A stretch of DNA of 64,000 nucleotides from Catellatospora tritici (lineage in GTDB: Bacteria > Actinomycetota > Actinomycetes > Mycobacteriales > Micromonosporaceae), in assembly GCF_019083965.1 (NCBI RefSeq), contig NZ_JAHRCY010000008.1, positions 248,001 to 312,000 on the forward strand. The letters run 5' to 3'. Positions 33,663 to 41,470 of the stretch are shown one piece after another. The stretch's first letter is position 1. Each line of letters starts with the position of its first letter. The notes beneath the pieces are model-generated. The model was not told where the DNA came from. It ran no database searches and saw nothing but the letters and a program-made list of their open reading frames with translations. The translations under genes and the position numbers were made by a program.

Positions 33663-36600
33663 CTAGCGCCAGTCGCGGGACGCGGGCTTCGTGGCGATGT
33701 GCAGCGGCGTCACCTTGTCGGCCACCAGGTTCATCACCCCCGAGGCGCTCTCCAGCCGCCCGCGGACGATCAGCGCCGAGTTCAGCTGCACGATCTTCCG
33801 GCTCCGGGTGAACAGGCCCGGCGAGCACACCACGTTGAGCATGCCGGTCTCGTCCTCCAGGTTGAGGAAGATGACCCCGCCCGCCGTGGCGGGCCGCTGC
33901 CGGTGCGTGATCAGGCCGCCGACGGTGATCCGGGCGCCGGACTCCACCCCGGACAGTTGCGCCACCGGCAGCACGCCGTCGGCGTTCAGCCGCGGCCGTA
34001 CCAGCCGGATGGGGTGGTCGTCCGGGGACAGCCCGGTCGCCCACACGTCGGCGACCAGCCGCTCCACCTCGTCCATGCCCGGCAGCATCGGCGCGTGCAC
34101 ACCCACCGCGGTGCCCGGCAGCCGGTCCGGGGTGTCGGTGGCGGCGGCCCCGGCGGCCCACAGCGCCGCGCGCCGGTCCAGGCCGAAGCAGGCGAAGGCG
34201 TCCGCGGTGGCCAGGGCCTCCAGTTGGGCGGCGGTCAGGCCGGTGCGCCGGGCCAGCTCGGTCATGTCCGCGTACGGCCGATCGCCGCGCACCTCGACCA
34301 CCCGCTTGGCCGCCTCCTCCCCCAGCGTGCGCACCGTGTCCAGGCCCAGCCGCACCACCGGGCCGCCCAGCCCCCACTTCGAGGGCGGCTCGCCCGGCGC
34401 GCTGCCCCACCGCGTACCCGGATCGCCTTCCAGCGTCGCTTTGACCCCGCTGGCGTTGACGTCGGGCCGCAGCACCCGCACCCCGTGCCGCCGCGCGTCG
34501 TCGACCAGCGACTGCGGCGAGTAGAAGCCCATCGGCTGCGCCCCCAGCAGCGCCGCGCAGAACGCCGCCGGGTGGTATCGCTTGAGCCAGGCGCTGGCGT
34601 ACACCAGGTAGGCGAAGCTCATCGCGTGGCTCTCCGGGAAGCCGTAGTTGGCGAACGCGGCGAGCTTGTTGAAGATGTCGTCGGCCAGCTCGCCGGTGAT
34701 GCCGTTGTGGGCCATGCCGTCGTAGAGCCGGTCCTTGAGCCGTTCCATCCGCTCCATCGAGCGCTTGGAGCCCATCGCCCGGCGCAGCTGGTCGGCCTCG
34801 GTCGGGGTGAAGTCGGCGACGTCGACGGCCAGCTGCATCATCTGCTCCTGGAACAGTGGCACGCCCAGGGTCCGGGCCAGCGAGTTGCGCATCCGCGGGT
34901 GCGGGATGTCCACCTCCTCCAGGCCGTTCTTGCGCCGGATGAACGGGTGCACCGAGCCGCCCTGGATCGGGCCGGGCCGGATCAGCGCCACCTCCACCAC
35001 CAGGTCGTAGAAGCGCTCCGGGCGCAGCCGGGGCAGCGTCGACATCTGCGCGCGGCTCTCCACCTGGAACACCCCGACGGTGTCGGCGCGGCAGAGCATC
35101 TCGTACACCTCGGGGTCGTCGGGTTTGAGGTCGCCGAGGTCCAGTTCGTCGCCGAGGAAGTCGTAGGCGTAGTGCAGCGCCGACAGCATGCCCAGGCCCA
35201 GCAGGTCGAACTTGACCAGGTCGATCGCGGCGCAGTCGTCCTTGTCCCACTGCAGCACGGTGCGGCCGGGCATACGGGCCCACTCCACCGGGCACACCTC
35301 GATCACCGGGCGGTCGCAGATCACCATGCCGCCGGAGTGGATGCCCAGGTGGCGCGGCGCCTGCAGCAGCTGCCCGGCGAAGTCGACCACGTGCTGCGGG
35401 ATGCCCTCGACGTCGGCGGCGGAGATGCCGTTCCAGCGGTCGATCTGCTTGCTCCAGGCATCCTGCTGGCCCGGCGAGAAACCGAAGGCGCGGGCCACAT
35501 CGCGCACGGCCGAGCGCGGCCGGTACGAGATCACGTTGGCCACCTGCGCGGTGTGCTCCCGCCCGTAGCGGCGGTACACGTACTGGATGACCTCCTCGCG
35601 CCGGTCGGACTCGATGTCGACGTCGATGTCGGGCGGGCCGTCGCGCTCCGGGGCCAGGAACCGCTCGAACATCAGCCCGCCGTCGGGGCCGAGCGGGTCC
35701 ACGTTGGTGATCCGCAGCGCGTAGCAGACCGCCGAGTTCGCCGCCGACCCCCGCCCCTGGCAGTAGATCCGCTCCCGGCGGCAGAAGTCGACGATGTCCC
35801 ACACCACCAGGAAGTAGCCGGGGAACTCCAGCTGCTCGATCAGCGCCAGCTCACGGTCGATCCGCTCGTACGCCTCCGGGTACGCCTGCCGCGGCCCGTA
35901 CCGGTCCGCCGCCCCCGCGTACGCCCGCTCCCGCAGGAACCCCACCTCGTCGACCCGGTTGCCCGCCAGGTCGGTGAACGGCGGCAGCTTCGGCGCGACC
36001 AGCCGCAGATCGAACGCCAGCTCCGCCCCCAACCGTGCCGCGTACGCCACCGCCCCCGGGTACGCCCCGAACCGCGCCGCCATCTCCGCCCCCGACCGCA
36101 GGTGCGCGGTGGCGCCCGCGGGCAGCCAGCCGTCGAGCTGATCCAGGCTGCTGCGGGCCCGCACCGCCGCCGTGACCGTGGCCAGCCGCCGCCGCCCCGG
36201 CGCGTGGTAGTGCACGTTGTTGGTGGCCAGCACCGGCAGCCCGGCCGCGGCCGCGAGCTGCGCCAGCGCGTCGTTGCGGTCGCCGTCGAGCGGGTCACCG
36301 TGGTCGGTCAGCTCCACCACCACGTTGTCCTGGCCGAACAGGGTCACCAGCCGGTCGAGCTCCTTCGCGGCGGCACCCATGCCGCCGTCGCCGCCGCTGC
36401 CCGGCGGAGCCAGCAGCCCGTCCTGCAACGCCCGGGGCACCAGCCCCTTGCGGCACCCGGTCAGCACCACCCCCTGCCCGTCCAGCTGCCCGGCGATCTC
36501 CTCCAGCCGGTACTTCGGGCGCCCCTTCTCGCCCCCCGCCAGGTGTGCCTTCGACAGGGTCCGGGCCAGGTTGGCGTAGCCCTGCGGGCCTCTGGCCAGC

Positions 36601-37022
36601 ACCAGCAGGTGCGCGCCGGTCGGGTCCGGCACGCCGCCGCGGGGCGTACCGGCCAGGTTCAGCTCGGCGCCGAAGACGGTGGGCAGGCCGTGCTCACGGG
36701 CCGCCTCGGCGAAGCGGACCACGCCGTACAGGCCGTCGTGGTCGGTGATGGCCAGGGCGCCCAGCCCCAGCCGCACCGCCTCGGCCACCAGCTCCTCGGG
36801 GTGGCTCGCCCCGTCGAGGAAGCTGAAGTTGGTGTGGCAGTGCAGCTCCGCGTACGGCACGCTCGTGCGCGGCCGGACCACCGGCTCCGGCCGGTACGGC
36901 TCCCGCTTGCGCGAGAACGCGGGCGCGTCGCCGCCGTCGGCGAGCGGGTCGACGGCCTTCCCGCCCCGCATCCGCCGCTCCAGCTCGGCCCACGACAGGT
37001 TGTCGTTACTGCTCCATCCCAT
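33663..37022 (-). CDS. dnaE2: Error-prone DNA polymerase DnaE2 (ImuC)
   Basis: 1119-aa C-family polymerase of the SOS mutasome. The PHP domain opens with YAELHCHTNFSFLDGASHPE near residue 54; the polymerase palm carries PDIDVDIESDRREEVIQYVY; helix-hairpin-helix and C-terminal OB-fold (ARITVGGLITHRQRPAT) follow. It lacks the long C-terminal tail of replicative DnaE1, as expected for DnaE2. The open frame extends over 500 codons upstream, but ATG 37022 follows directly a LexA-like box and a -10, and homology starts here. It lies 68 bases downstream of imuB on the same strand, with its own promoter. Confidence 0.95.
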   Translation of the reverse strand: MGWSSNDNLSWAELERRMRGGKAVDPLADGGDAPAFSRKREPYRPEPVVRPRTSVPYAELHCHTNFSFLDGASHPEELVAEAVRLGLGALAITDHDGLYGVVRFAEAAREHGLPTVFGAELNLAGTPRGGVPDPTGAHLLVLARGPQGYANLARTLSKAHLAGGEKGRPKYRLEEIAGQLDGQGVVLTGCRKGLVPRALQDGLLAPPGSGGDGGMGAAAKELDRLVTLFGQDNVVVELTDHGDPLDGDRNDALAQLAAAAGLPVLATNNVHYHAPGRRRLATVTAAVRARSSLDQLDGWLPAGATAHLRSGAEMAARFGAYPGAVAYAARLGAELAFDLRLVAPKLPPFTDLAGNRVDEVGFLRERAYAGAADRYGPRQAYPEAYERIDRELALIEQLEFPGYFLVVWDIVDFCRRERIYCQGRGSAANSAVCYALRITNVDPLGPDGGLMFERFLAPERDGPPDIDVDIESDRREEVIQYVYRRYGREHTAQVANVISYRPRSAVRDVARAFGFSPGQQDAWSKQIDRWNGISAADVEGIPQHVVDFAGQLLQAPRHLGIHSGGMVICDRPVIEVCPVEWARMPGRTVLQWDKDDCAAIDLVKFDLLGLGMLSALHYAYDFLGDELDLGDLKPDDPEVYEMLCRADTVGVFQVESRAQMSTLPRLRPERFYDLVVEVALIRPGPIQGGSVHPFIRRKNGLEEVDIPHPRMRNSLARTLGVPLFQEQMMQLAVDVADFTPTEADQLRRAMGSKRSMERMERLKDRLYDGMAHNGITGELADDIFNKLAAFANYGFPESHAMSFAYLVYASAWLKRYHPAAFCAALLGAQPMGFYSPQSLVDDARRHGVRVLRPDVNASGVKATLEGDPGTRWGSAPGEPPSKWGLGGPVVRLGLDTVRTLGEEAAKRVVEVRGDRPYADMTELARRTGLTAAQLEALATADAFACFGLDRRAALWAAGAAATDTPDRLPGTAVGVHAPMLPGMDEVERLVADVWATGLSPDDHPIRLVRPRLNADGVLPVAQLSGVESGARITVGGLITHRQRPATAGGVIFLNLEDETGMLNVVCSPGLFTRSRKIVQLNSALIVRGRLESASGVMNLVADKVTPLHIATKPASRDWR

Positions 37023-37025
37023 GAT

Positions 37026-37041
37026 TCGAACAAGTGTACTA
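37026..37041. promoter_or_regulatory. LexA/SOS box at dnaE2
   Basis: TCGAAC-AAGT-GTACTA against the actinobacterial consensus TCGAAC-N4-GTTCGA: left half perfect, right half 4 of 6. It overlaps a -10 TACACT (minus strand, 37033-37038) that lies 10 bases before the dnaE2 ATG, so LexA would block a near-leaderless promoter. Confidence 0.7.
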
Positions 37042-37090
37042 CCAAGTCGATCATGAATACACGGGGTCCCGGCATGCCGTGAGCTGCGGG

Positions 37091-38626
37091 TCAGTCGAAG
37101 TGGAGAGTTACGGTCCACTCGGCGGCGGACAGGGTGAGCAGGAGGGCGCGGCCGTCTGCCAGCAGAACCTGGAGGCGGACCGCGCGGACCGCGCGGCGCG
37201 AGTCCCACCACTGCTCGTCCACCGGCCACGGCCCGGCCCAGCCGACGACCTCGGCCGCGCCGCCCTCCAGCACCAGCCGGGCCGGGTCGGCGGTCAGCTC
37301 CAGTCGCCCGCTGACCCCCACGAGCTGCCCGGACGCGTCCAGCAGCCGGGCGGGCAGCGGCTGGTCCAGCACCACCGCGGGCGACGGCGGCGGCAGCCGC
37401 CCCGGCCACGGTCCGGCCGGCCGGGCGGTCACCCGCTCGTCGCCCCACGGCACCAGGGTCGCCTGCTCGCGCGGGTCGCGGCCGCCGCCCAGCACCGCGG
37501 TCACCACCGCTTCCGGGCCGAGGATGCCCTGCACCCGGTGCAGGGCCCGGTGGGCCCGGTCGCGTTCCACCCCGGGGTCGCCCCACAGCCCGGCCTGCAG
37601 CCCGACCTGGCGCACCAGCCCGTCCGGGACCAGCCGCAGCGCGACGATGCCCTGGTCGAGGCGCTTCTGCGTGATCCAACCTTCGAGCTGCCAGCGGGTA
37701 CGGTCGGCGATCCCGCTCGCGGTCAGGACGCCGTCGTGGCGCCATACCCGGTGCAGTTCGCGGCCGTCGGCGGTGACCGCGCCGATCGCCAGCCGCGTAC
37801 ACGCCATCCCGTATCCGGCCAGCCGCTCGTGCAGCCGTTCGGCCAGCGCCCGCGCCGCGAACGCGGCCGTGTCGACCCGGTCCACGGGTTCGTCGAACCG
37901 CTCGTCGACCTCCAGGTCGGGTGGGGCGTGCCGGACCGCGAGCGGCCGGTCGTCCCGCCCGGCGGCCAGCCGCTGCGCCAGGGCCGCGTCCAGCCCGAAC
38001 CGGGCCAGTACGTCGCCGGGCGGCAGCGCCGCGAAGGCACCGAGGGTGGTGATGCCCAGCCGGCGCAGCAGCCCCACCAACTGCGGGCGTTCCAGCGTGG
38101 CCACGGGCATCTCGGCCAGGAACGCGGGCGTCTGCCCCGGCGGCACGACGCGGCCCATCCGCGCGGCCAGCAGCGCGGCGAAGGTGCCGTCGGCGACGCC
38201 GATCTGGGCCTCGACCCGGCACTCCTGCGCCACCTGCTCGATGATCCGTTCCGCCGCGGCCTCCTCGCCGCCGTGGTAGCGGGCCGGACCACGGGCGGCG
38301 AACGCGCACACCCCGGCCCGCAGCACCGCCACCGAGGCGGCCACCTCCTCGACCGCGACCAGCACCGGCTCGAAGGCGCGCACGTCGCGCACCGGGTCGT
38401 AGTCGACGACGATCAACTGCGGGCAGCGGGCCTGCGCCTCCCGTTTGCGCAGCCCCCGGCGTACGCCCTCGGCGCGGGCGGCGCCGGAGGAGGCCACCAC
38501 CCGGTTGGCGTGCAACACCGCCACCGGGCGGTCGGCGGGGACGCCGTCGACGAGGTCGGCGGCGATGACGGGCCAGTCGGGGCACCAGACGAGCATGGTG
38601 CGCAGGGTGTCGCGCATCCCGCTCAC
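37091..38626 (-). CDS. imuB: ImuB: catalytically inactive Y-family polymerase-like mutasome subunit
   Basis: 511-aa Y-family relative that links DnaE2 and the beta clamp in SOS mutagenesis. The fold is recognisable (thumb/little-finger segments such as LRRLGITTLGAFAALPPGDV near residue 195), but catalytic acids are missing: the place of the DinB DMDAFF motif reads VWCPDWPVIAA and there is no SxDE motif, as in known ImuB. The 3' half contains the ImuB C-terminal domain. The GTG at 38626 overlaps the imuA' stop (GTGA); ATG 38617 is an alternative three codons later. No clear beta-clamp motif was pinned down by eye. Confidence 0.9.
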   Translation of the reverse strand: MSGMRDTLRTMLVWCPDWPVIAADLVDGVPADRPVAVLHANRVVASSGAARAEGVRRGLRKREAQARCPQLIVVDYDPVRDVRAFEPVLVAVEEVAASVAVLRAGVCAFAARGPARYHGGEEAAAERIIEQVAQECRVEAQIGVADGTFAALLAARMGRVVPPGQTPAFLAEMPVATLERPQLVGLLRRLGITTLGAFAALPPGDVLARFGLDAALAQRLAAGRDDRPLAVRHAPPDLEVDERFDEPVDRVDTAAFAARALAERLHERLAGYGMACTRLAIGAVTADGRELHRVWRHDGVLTASGIADRTRWQLEGWITQKRLDQGIVALRLVPDGLVRQVGLQAGLWGDPGVERDRAHRALHRVQGILGPEAVVTAVLGGGRDPREQATLVPWGDERVTARPAGPWPGRLPPPSPAVVLDQPLPARLLDASGQLVGVSGRLELTADPARLVLEGGAAEVVGWAGPWPVDEQWWDSRRAVRAVRLQVLLADGRALLLTLSAAEWTVTLHFD

Positions 38627-39399
38627 ACCAGGTGCAGTCGGCGGACGGGCGCGTCGGGGTGCCTGGGGGCGGCCGGGGGCGGGGACACCTCGGCGCGGAC
38701 CTTGCCGTACAGGGTGGCGGCCAGGTCCGCGGTGGCGGGCAGCCATACGGTGGCGCGGCGGGGGCGGGCGGCGGCGCCCCGGCCGGACGCGCTGATGCTC
38801 AGCTCCCGGCCGCGCAGCCGCCCCCGACCGGGTCCCAGGCCCTGCCAGGCACCGTCGATCAGGCTGAGGGTGAGGTCGGCGCCGTCCCAGGCGCGGCCGG
38901 GGCCGCAGAACGGCACCAGCACGCTGCCGCGCTGGCGGGCGCGAGCGGCGAGTTGGCCGCGCACGGTCGGGGCGACCGAGCCGGGCGGGGCGACCACGAC
39001 CACGTCGAACCCGTCGAGCAGTGCCCCGGCCACGGTGGCCCACTGCGGACCCGGGTGCGGGACCAGCGCGAACCGCTCCAGCACGATGCCCAGTTCGGCG
39101 GCGGCGGCCATACCCAGGGTGGGCAGGCCGACCACGGCGCACCAGGAGCCGGCCGCCGACGCGGCGGACAGCAGCGACAGCAGCAGTGAGGTGGTCCCGC
39201 CACAACCGGGGTCAGGGCTGGGGGCGACCGCGACCGTGCTGCCCCGACGCAGCCCACCGGGCAGGAGTTTGCGCAGCTCGGGCAGCACCGGCAGCGTACG
39301 GTCAGGGCCGAGGCCGGAGCTGTCGTCGGTGAGGTCGCTGGCTCGCCGCACCGATTCGTGCCACGTCTGCGGTGACCGGGCCAGGCTCAGCCCCGTCAT
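38623..39399 (-). CDS. imuA': ImuA' (RecA-like mutasome accessory protein)
   Basis: 258-aa protein with a degenerate RecA-like core: LPELRKLLPGGLRRGSTVAV near residue 40, a glycine-rich stretch PDPGCGGTTSLLLSLLSAAS where Walker A would be (no GKT, so ATP binding is doubtful), and VAGALLDGFDVVVVAPPG as a Walker B-like strand. The C-terminus (RRATVWLPATADLAATLYGKVRAEV) is typical of actinobacterial ImuA'. In mycobacteria ImuA' binds ImuB and is needed for DnaE2-dependent mutagenesis. The ATG is preceded by a G-rich Shine-Dalgarno. Confidence 0.85.
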   Translation of the reverse strand: MTGLSLARSPQTWHESVRRASDLTDDSSGLGPDRTLPVLPELRKLLPGGLRRGSTVAVAPSPDPGCGGTTSLLLSLLSAASAAGSWCAVVGLPTLGMAAAAELGIVLERFALVPHPGPQWATVAGALLDGFDVVVVAPPGSVAPTVRGQLAARARQRGSVLVPFCGPGRAWDGADLTLSLIDGAWQGLGPGRGRLRGRELSISASGRGAAARPRRATVWLPATADLAATLYGKVRAEVSPPPAAPRHPDAPVRRLHLV

Positions 39400-39460
39400 G
39401 CTGCCCGCCCCCTGTCGTCGCGATCGGTGAAGTGGTGCCACCCGGACCTCGGTACGGGTG

Positions 39461-39507
39461 TCGCGGTTTCGGGGGCGCCGATGGCGGCGCTTTCCCCGAA
39501 ACCGCGA
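39461..39507. repeat. Long hairpin between the HEPN gene and imuA'
   Basis: Perfect 14-nt arms TCGCGGTTTCGGGG (39461-39474) and complement (39494-39507), with an inner GCGCC/GGCGC stem. It starts 12 bases after the HEPN stop on the minus strand. The CGGTTTCGGGG core resembles the GCAGTTTC palindromes at 25.5 and 42.5 kb. It could partly terminate HEPN transcription before imuA'. Confidence 0.65.
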
Positions 39508-39519
39508 TCTGGTGTCAGG

Positions 39520-39927
39520 TCAGGCCGCGAGGTCGAGCATCTGCTCGATCAGTTCGATGAAGCGCCCTGCCTGCTGCCGGATCGTCTCGGACTCCTCGGC
39601 GGTGACCCGCGCGATGCCCGCCTCGGCCGCGGACCGCTTGGCGGCGCCGGCGGAGAAGAACGTCGACCAGGGGTTCAGCTCGGGGGCGACCATGCTCAGC
39701 AGAATCCAGACGCTGGTGATCTGCTTGCGGCGGGCGGGCGCGGGGGTGGCCCTGGCCGCGATGACCGCGGCGGCGGCCCGAAGGGCGGCCAGGTGCGCGG
39801 CGGCGTACTGCTGGGCGTGGCCACTCACCTCGTTCGCCTCGGCGAGCCCGCGGCGGGCCAGGTTCATCAGCTCGATCGGGGTGCGGTGGGGCAGCGTATG
39901 CGCCGGCACCGTCGTCGTGGCTCTCAT
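39520..39927 (-). CDS. SAV_6107-like HEPN domain protein
   Basis: 135-aa all-helical protein resembling the SAV_6107-type HEPN family: LMNLARRGLAEANEV, SGHAQQYAAAHLAALRAAAAVIAARA and a C-terminal helix ETIRQQAGRFIELIEQMLDL. The RNase-type HEPN motif R-x(4-6)-H is not evident, so a binding or scaffolding role is more likely than RNA cleavage. ATG 39927 has GGAGGG about ten bases upstream; upstream in-frame starts (40011, 40098) would give a longer, Arg/Pro-rich N-terminus without domain features. Being the first gene of the HEPN-imuA'-imuB-dnaE2 row, it is a candidate fourth mutasome component. Confidence 0.8.
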   Translation of the reverse strand: MRATTTVPAHTLPHRTPIELMNLARRGLAEANEVSGHAQQYAAAHLAALRAAAAVIAARATPAPARRKQITSVWILLSMVAPELNPWSTFFSAGAAKRSAAEAGIARVTAEESETIRQQAGRFIELIEQMLDLAA

Positions 39928-40208
39928 CTCGGCGGTTCCCTCCTCGTCGGCCGCGAGCGGCCGCGCCTGGCGTGTCGCCACCGTGCCGCGTCGCACGGCT
40001 ACTGACGACATGCCCACGTTCACCAGCTGTCTCACCAGCCACGGAGGAAGAGCGTGGAATTGCGGTGCCGGTCGGGGCGTGGAGCTTCCCCACGCCACGC
40101 CCGGACCGGCACGCCGGTCGGGCGCGCCGCGCGCTGCCCGGGGGTCGGTGGGCAGCGTGCGGCGTCCCGCCTGCCGATCAGCGGAGCCGCGAATCTCCGC
40201 CGACCAAT

Positions 40209-40250
40209 GACGGTGTCGCGAACACCGTCCCAGGGTTCGCGTCGCGAACC
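40209..40250. promoter_or_regulatory. Two adjacent palindromes with GTTCGCG/CGCGAAC words
   Basis: GACGGTGT-CGCGA-ACACCGTC (40209-40229) and GGTTCGC-GTC-GCGAACC (40234-40250) lie five bases apart. They share TCGCGAAC-type words with the SOS boxes 45 bases away but do not match the LexA consensus. Possible sites for another regulator, or RNA hairpins in the HEPN leader. Confidence 0.45.
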
Positions 40251-40292
40251 GCTCCCCCTGGAGAACATTCTCTTCAGTTCAACATCATTGTC

Positions 40293-40308
40293 TCGAACAC
40301 CTGTCCGA
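40293..40308. promoter_or_regulatory. LexA/SOS box 1 upstream of HEPN-imuA'-imuB
   Basis: TCGAAC-ACCT-GTCCGA: 11 of 12 conserved positions of TCGAAC-N4-GTTCGA. It may overlap a minus-strand promoter with a TTGTTC -35 and a weak -10 17 bases downstream. Confidence 0.78.
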
Positions 40309-40316
40309 ACAACGAG

Positions 40317-40332
40317 TAGAACATTAGTTCGA
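40317..40332. promoter_or_regulatory. LexA/SOS box 2 upstream of HEPN-imuA'-imuB
   Basis: TAGAAC-ATTA-GTTCGA: 11 of 12 conserved positions. Centre-to-centre distance to box 1 is 24 bases. Two strong boxes in tandem suggest tight LexA control of the minus-strand cassette; the divergent EamA gene could be affected too. Confidence 0.78.
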
Positions 40333-40375
40333 TAACCCCGGGTTGTAAACCCTGACCCGCCGGGTAAGGACTGAA

Positions 40376-40405
40376 TTGAGGTACACACATGACACCAGGT
40401 AGCCT
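40376..40405 (+). promoter_or_regulatory. Promoter of the EamA transporter gene (leaderless type)
   Basis: -35 TTGAGG (40376-40381), 18-base spacer, -10 TAGCCT (40400-40405), six bases before the GTG start; no Shine-Dalgarno sequence. Confidence 0.6.
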
Positions 40406-40411
40406 CGACCA

Positions 40412-41470
40412 GTGCCGTTCCGCTCCCGGCCCACCCTGGGCATGCTCATGGTCCTGCTGTCAGGACTGTTGTTCGCGCTCAACGGCACCGTCTCCAAACT
40501 GATCCTGCGCGGCGGCGTCAGCGCACCCGACCTGACCACGCTGCGCGCCCTGGGCGCCTGCCTCGGCCTGGTCGCGCTGGGCGCCGCGCTGCGGCCGGGG
40601 CTGCGCCGGTTCCGGGTCACCGCCCGGCAGCTGCCGCTGCTGATCGCGTACGGCCTGACCGGCTTCTTCGGCGTCCCGATGCTCTACTTCGTCGCCATCT
40701 CCCGCATGCCCGTCGGCATCGCGCTGCTGTTCGAGTACACCGCGCCGCTGCTGGTCGCCCTGTGGGCCCGCTTCGGCCAGCACCAGCCCGTCCGCCCGCG
40801 CCTGTGGGCCGGGCTGCTGCTGTGCCTGCTGGGCCTGGCCTGCGTCGCCGAGGTATGGGGCGACCTGCACCTGGACAGCCTCGGCCTGGCCGCCGGACTG
40901 GGCGCGGCCGCCCTGCTCGCCTGCTACTACATCCTCGGCGCGCAGGGCGTCAGCAGCCGCGACACCATCTCGCTCACCGGCTGGGCCTTCGGCGTGTCGG
41001 CCCTGGCCGGACTGCTGTTCCGCCTCACCACCGGCACCGCCCCGGACTGGAGCGCGCTGGCCGGGCACACCACGGGCGGCACGCCGCTGTGGCTGCTGGC
41101 CGCCTACCTGCTCGTGCTCGGCACGATCGTGCCGTACCTGCTGGTCGCCGGGGCGCTGCGGCACCTGCCCGCCACCAGCGTCGGCATCCTCGGCATGGTG
41201 GAGCCGGTGTTCGCCACCGCCGCCGCGTGGCTGGTGTTGGGCGAGTGGCTGAACACCGCCCAACTGCTGGGCGGAGCGCTGGTGCTGGCCGGGGTGGTCC
41301 TCGCCGAGACCGCGCGGGTGCCCGCGGCACTGCCGGAACCGGTGCCCGCGCCAGCGGCTCGCCTAGACGGCCTGCCGGAACGGCGGACCATCGATGCCTC
41401 CCCACCAGCGCTGAGGCAGAATGAGACCCATGTCGCACCCGAACGTGACCGCAGTCCAGCACGCCCTTGA
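40412..41470 (+). CDS. EamA/DMT-family transporter
   Basis: 352-aa drug/metabolite transporter with ten predicted membrane helices in two EamA halves (residues about 10-140 and 160-300); motifs such as GTVSKLILRGGVSAPDLTTLRA and the final GMVEPVFATAAAWLVLGEWL are characteristic of RhtA-like exporters. A polar 45-residue tail overlaps the next gene in another frame. Substrate unknown; amino acids or metabolites are usual. GTG start on an apparently leaderless transcript. Confidence 0.92.
   Translation: MPFRSRPTLGMLMVLLSGLLFALNGTVSKLILRGGVSAPDLTTLRALGACLGLVALGAALRPGLRRFRVTARQLPLLIAYGLTGFFGVPMLYFVAISRMPVGIALLFEYTAPLLVALWARFGQHQPVRPRLWAGLLLCLLGLACVAEVWGDLHLDSLGLAAGLGAAALLACYYILGAQGVSSRDTISLTGWAFGVSALAGLLFRLTTGTAPDWSALAGHTTGGTPLWLLAAYLLVLGTIVPYLLVAGALRHLPATSVGILGMVEPVFATAAAWLVLGEWLNTAQLLGGALVLAGVVLAETARVPAALPEPVPAPAARLDGLPERRTIDASPPALRQNETHVAPERDRSPARP

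Larger units (their letters stand above)
39928..40411. other. Long regulatory intergenic region
   Basis: 484 bases between the divergent HEPN and EamA genes. It contains two palindromes (40209-40250), two LexA-like boxes (40293-40332) and the EamA promoter (40376-40405). Short frames exist on the minus strand, but none shows a recognisable domain. Confidence 0.6.

Noticed and set aside
33699..37082. Plus-strand frame of 1127 codons opposite dnaE2
   Set aside because: Antisense shadow; DnaE2 is recognised throughout on the minus strand.
37023..38585. N-terminal extension of the dnaE2 frame over imuB
   Set aside because: Low-complexity Arg/Gly/Pro sequence; the imuB frame is a real Y-family protein and dnaE2 has its own start and SOS box.
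40032..40388. Minus-strand frame of 118 codons between the SOS boxes and the HEPN gene
   Set aside because: Arg-rich without domain pattern, and the putative regulatory palindromes lie within it; could be revisited if transcripts show translation.
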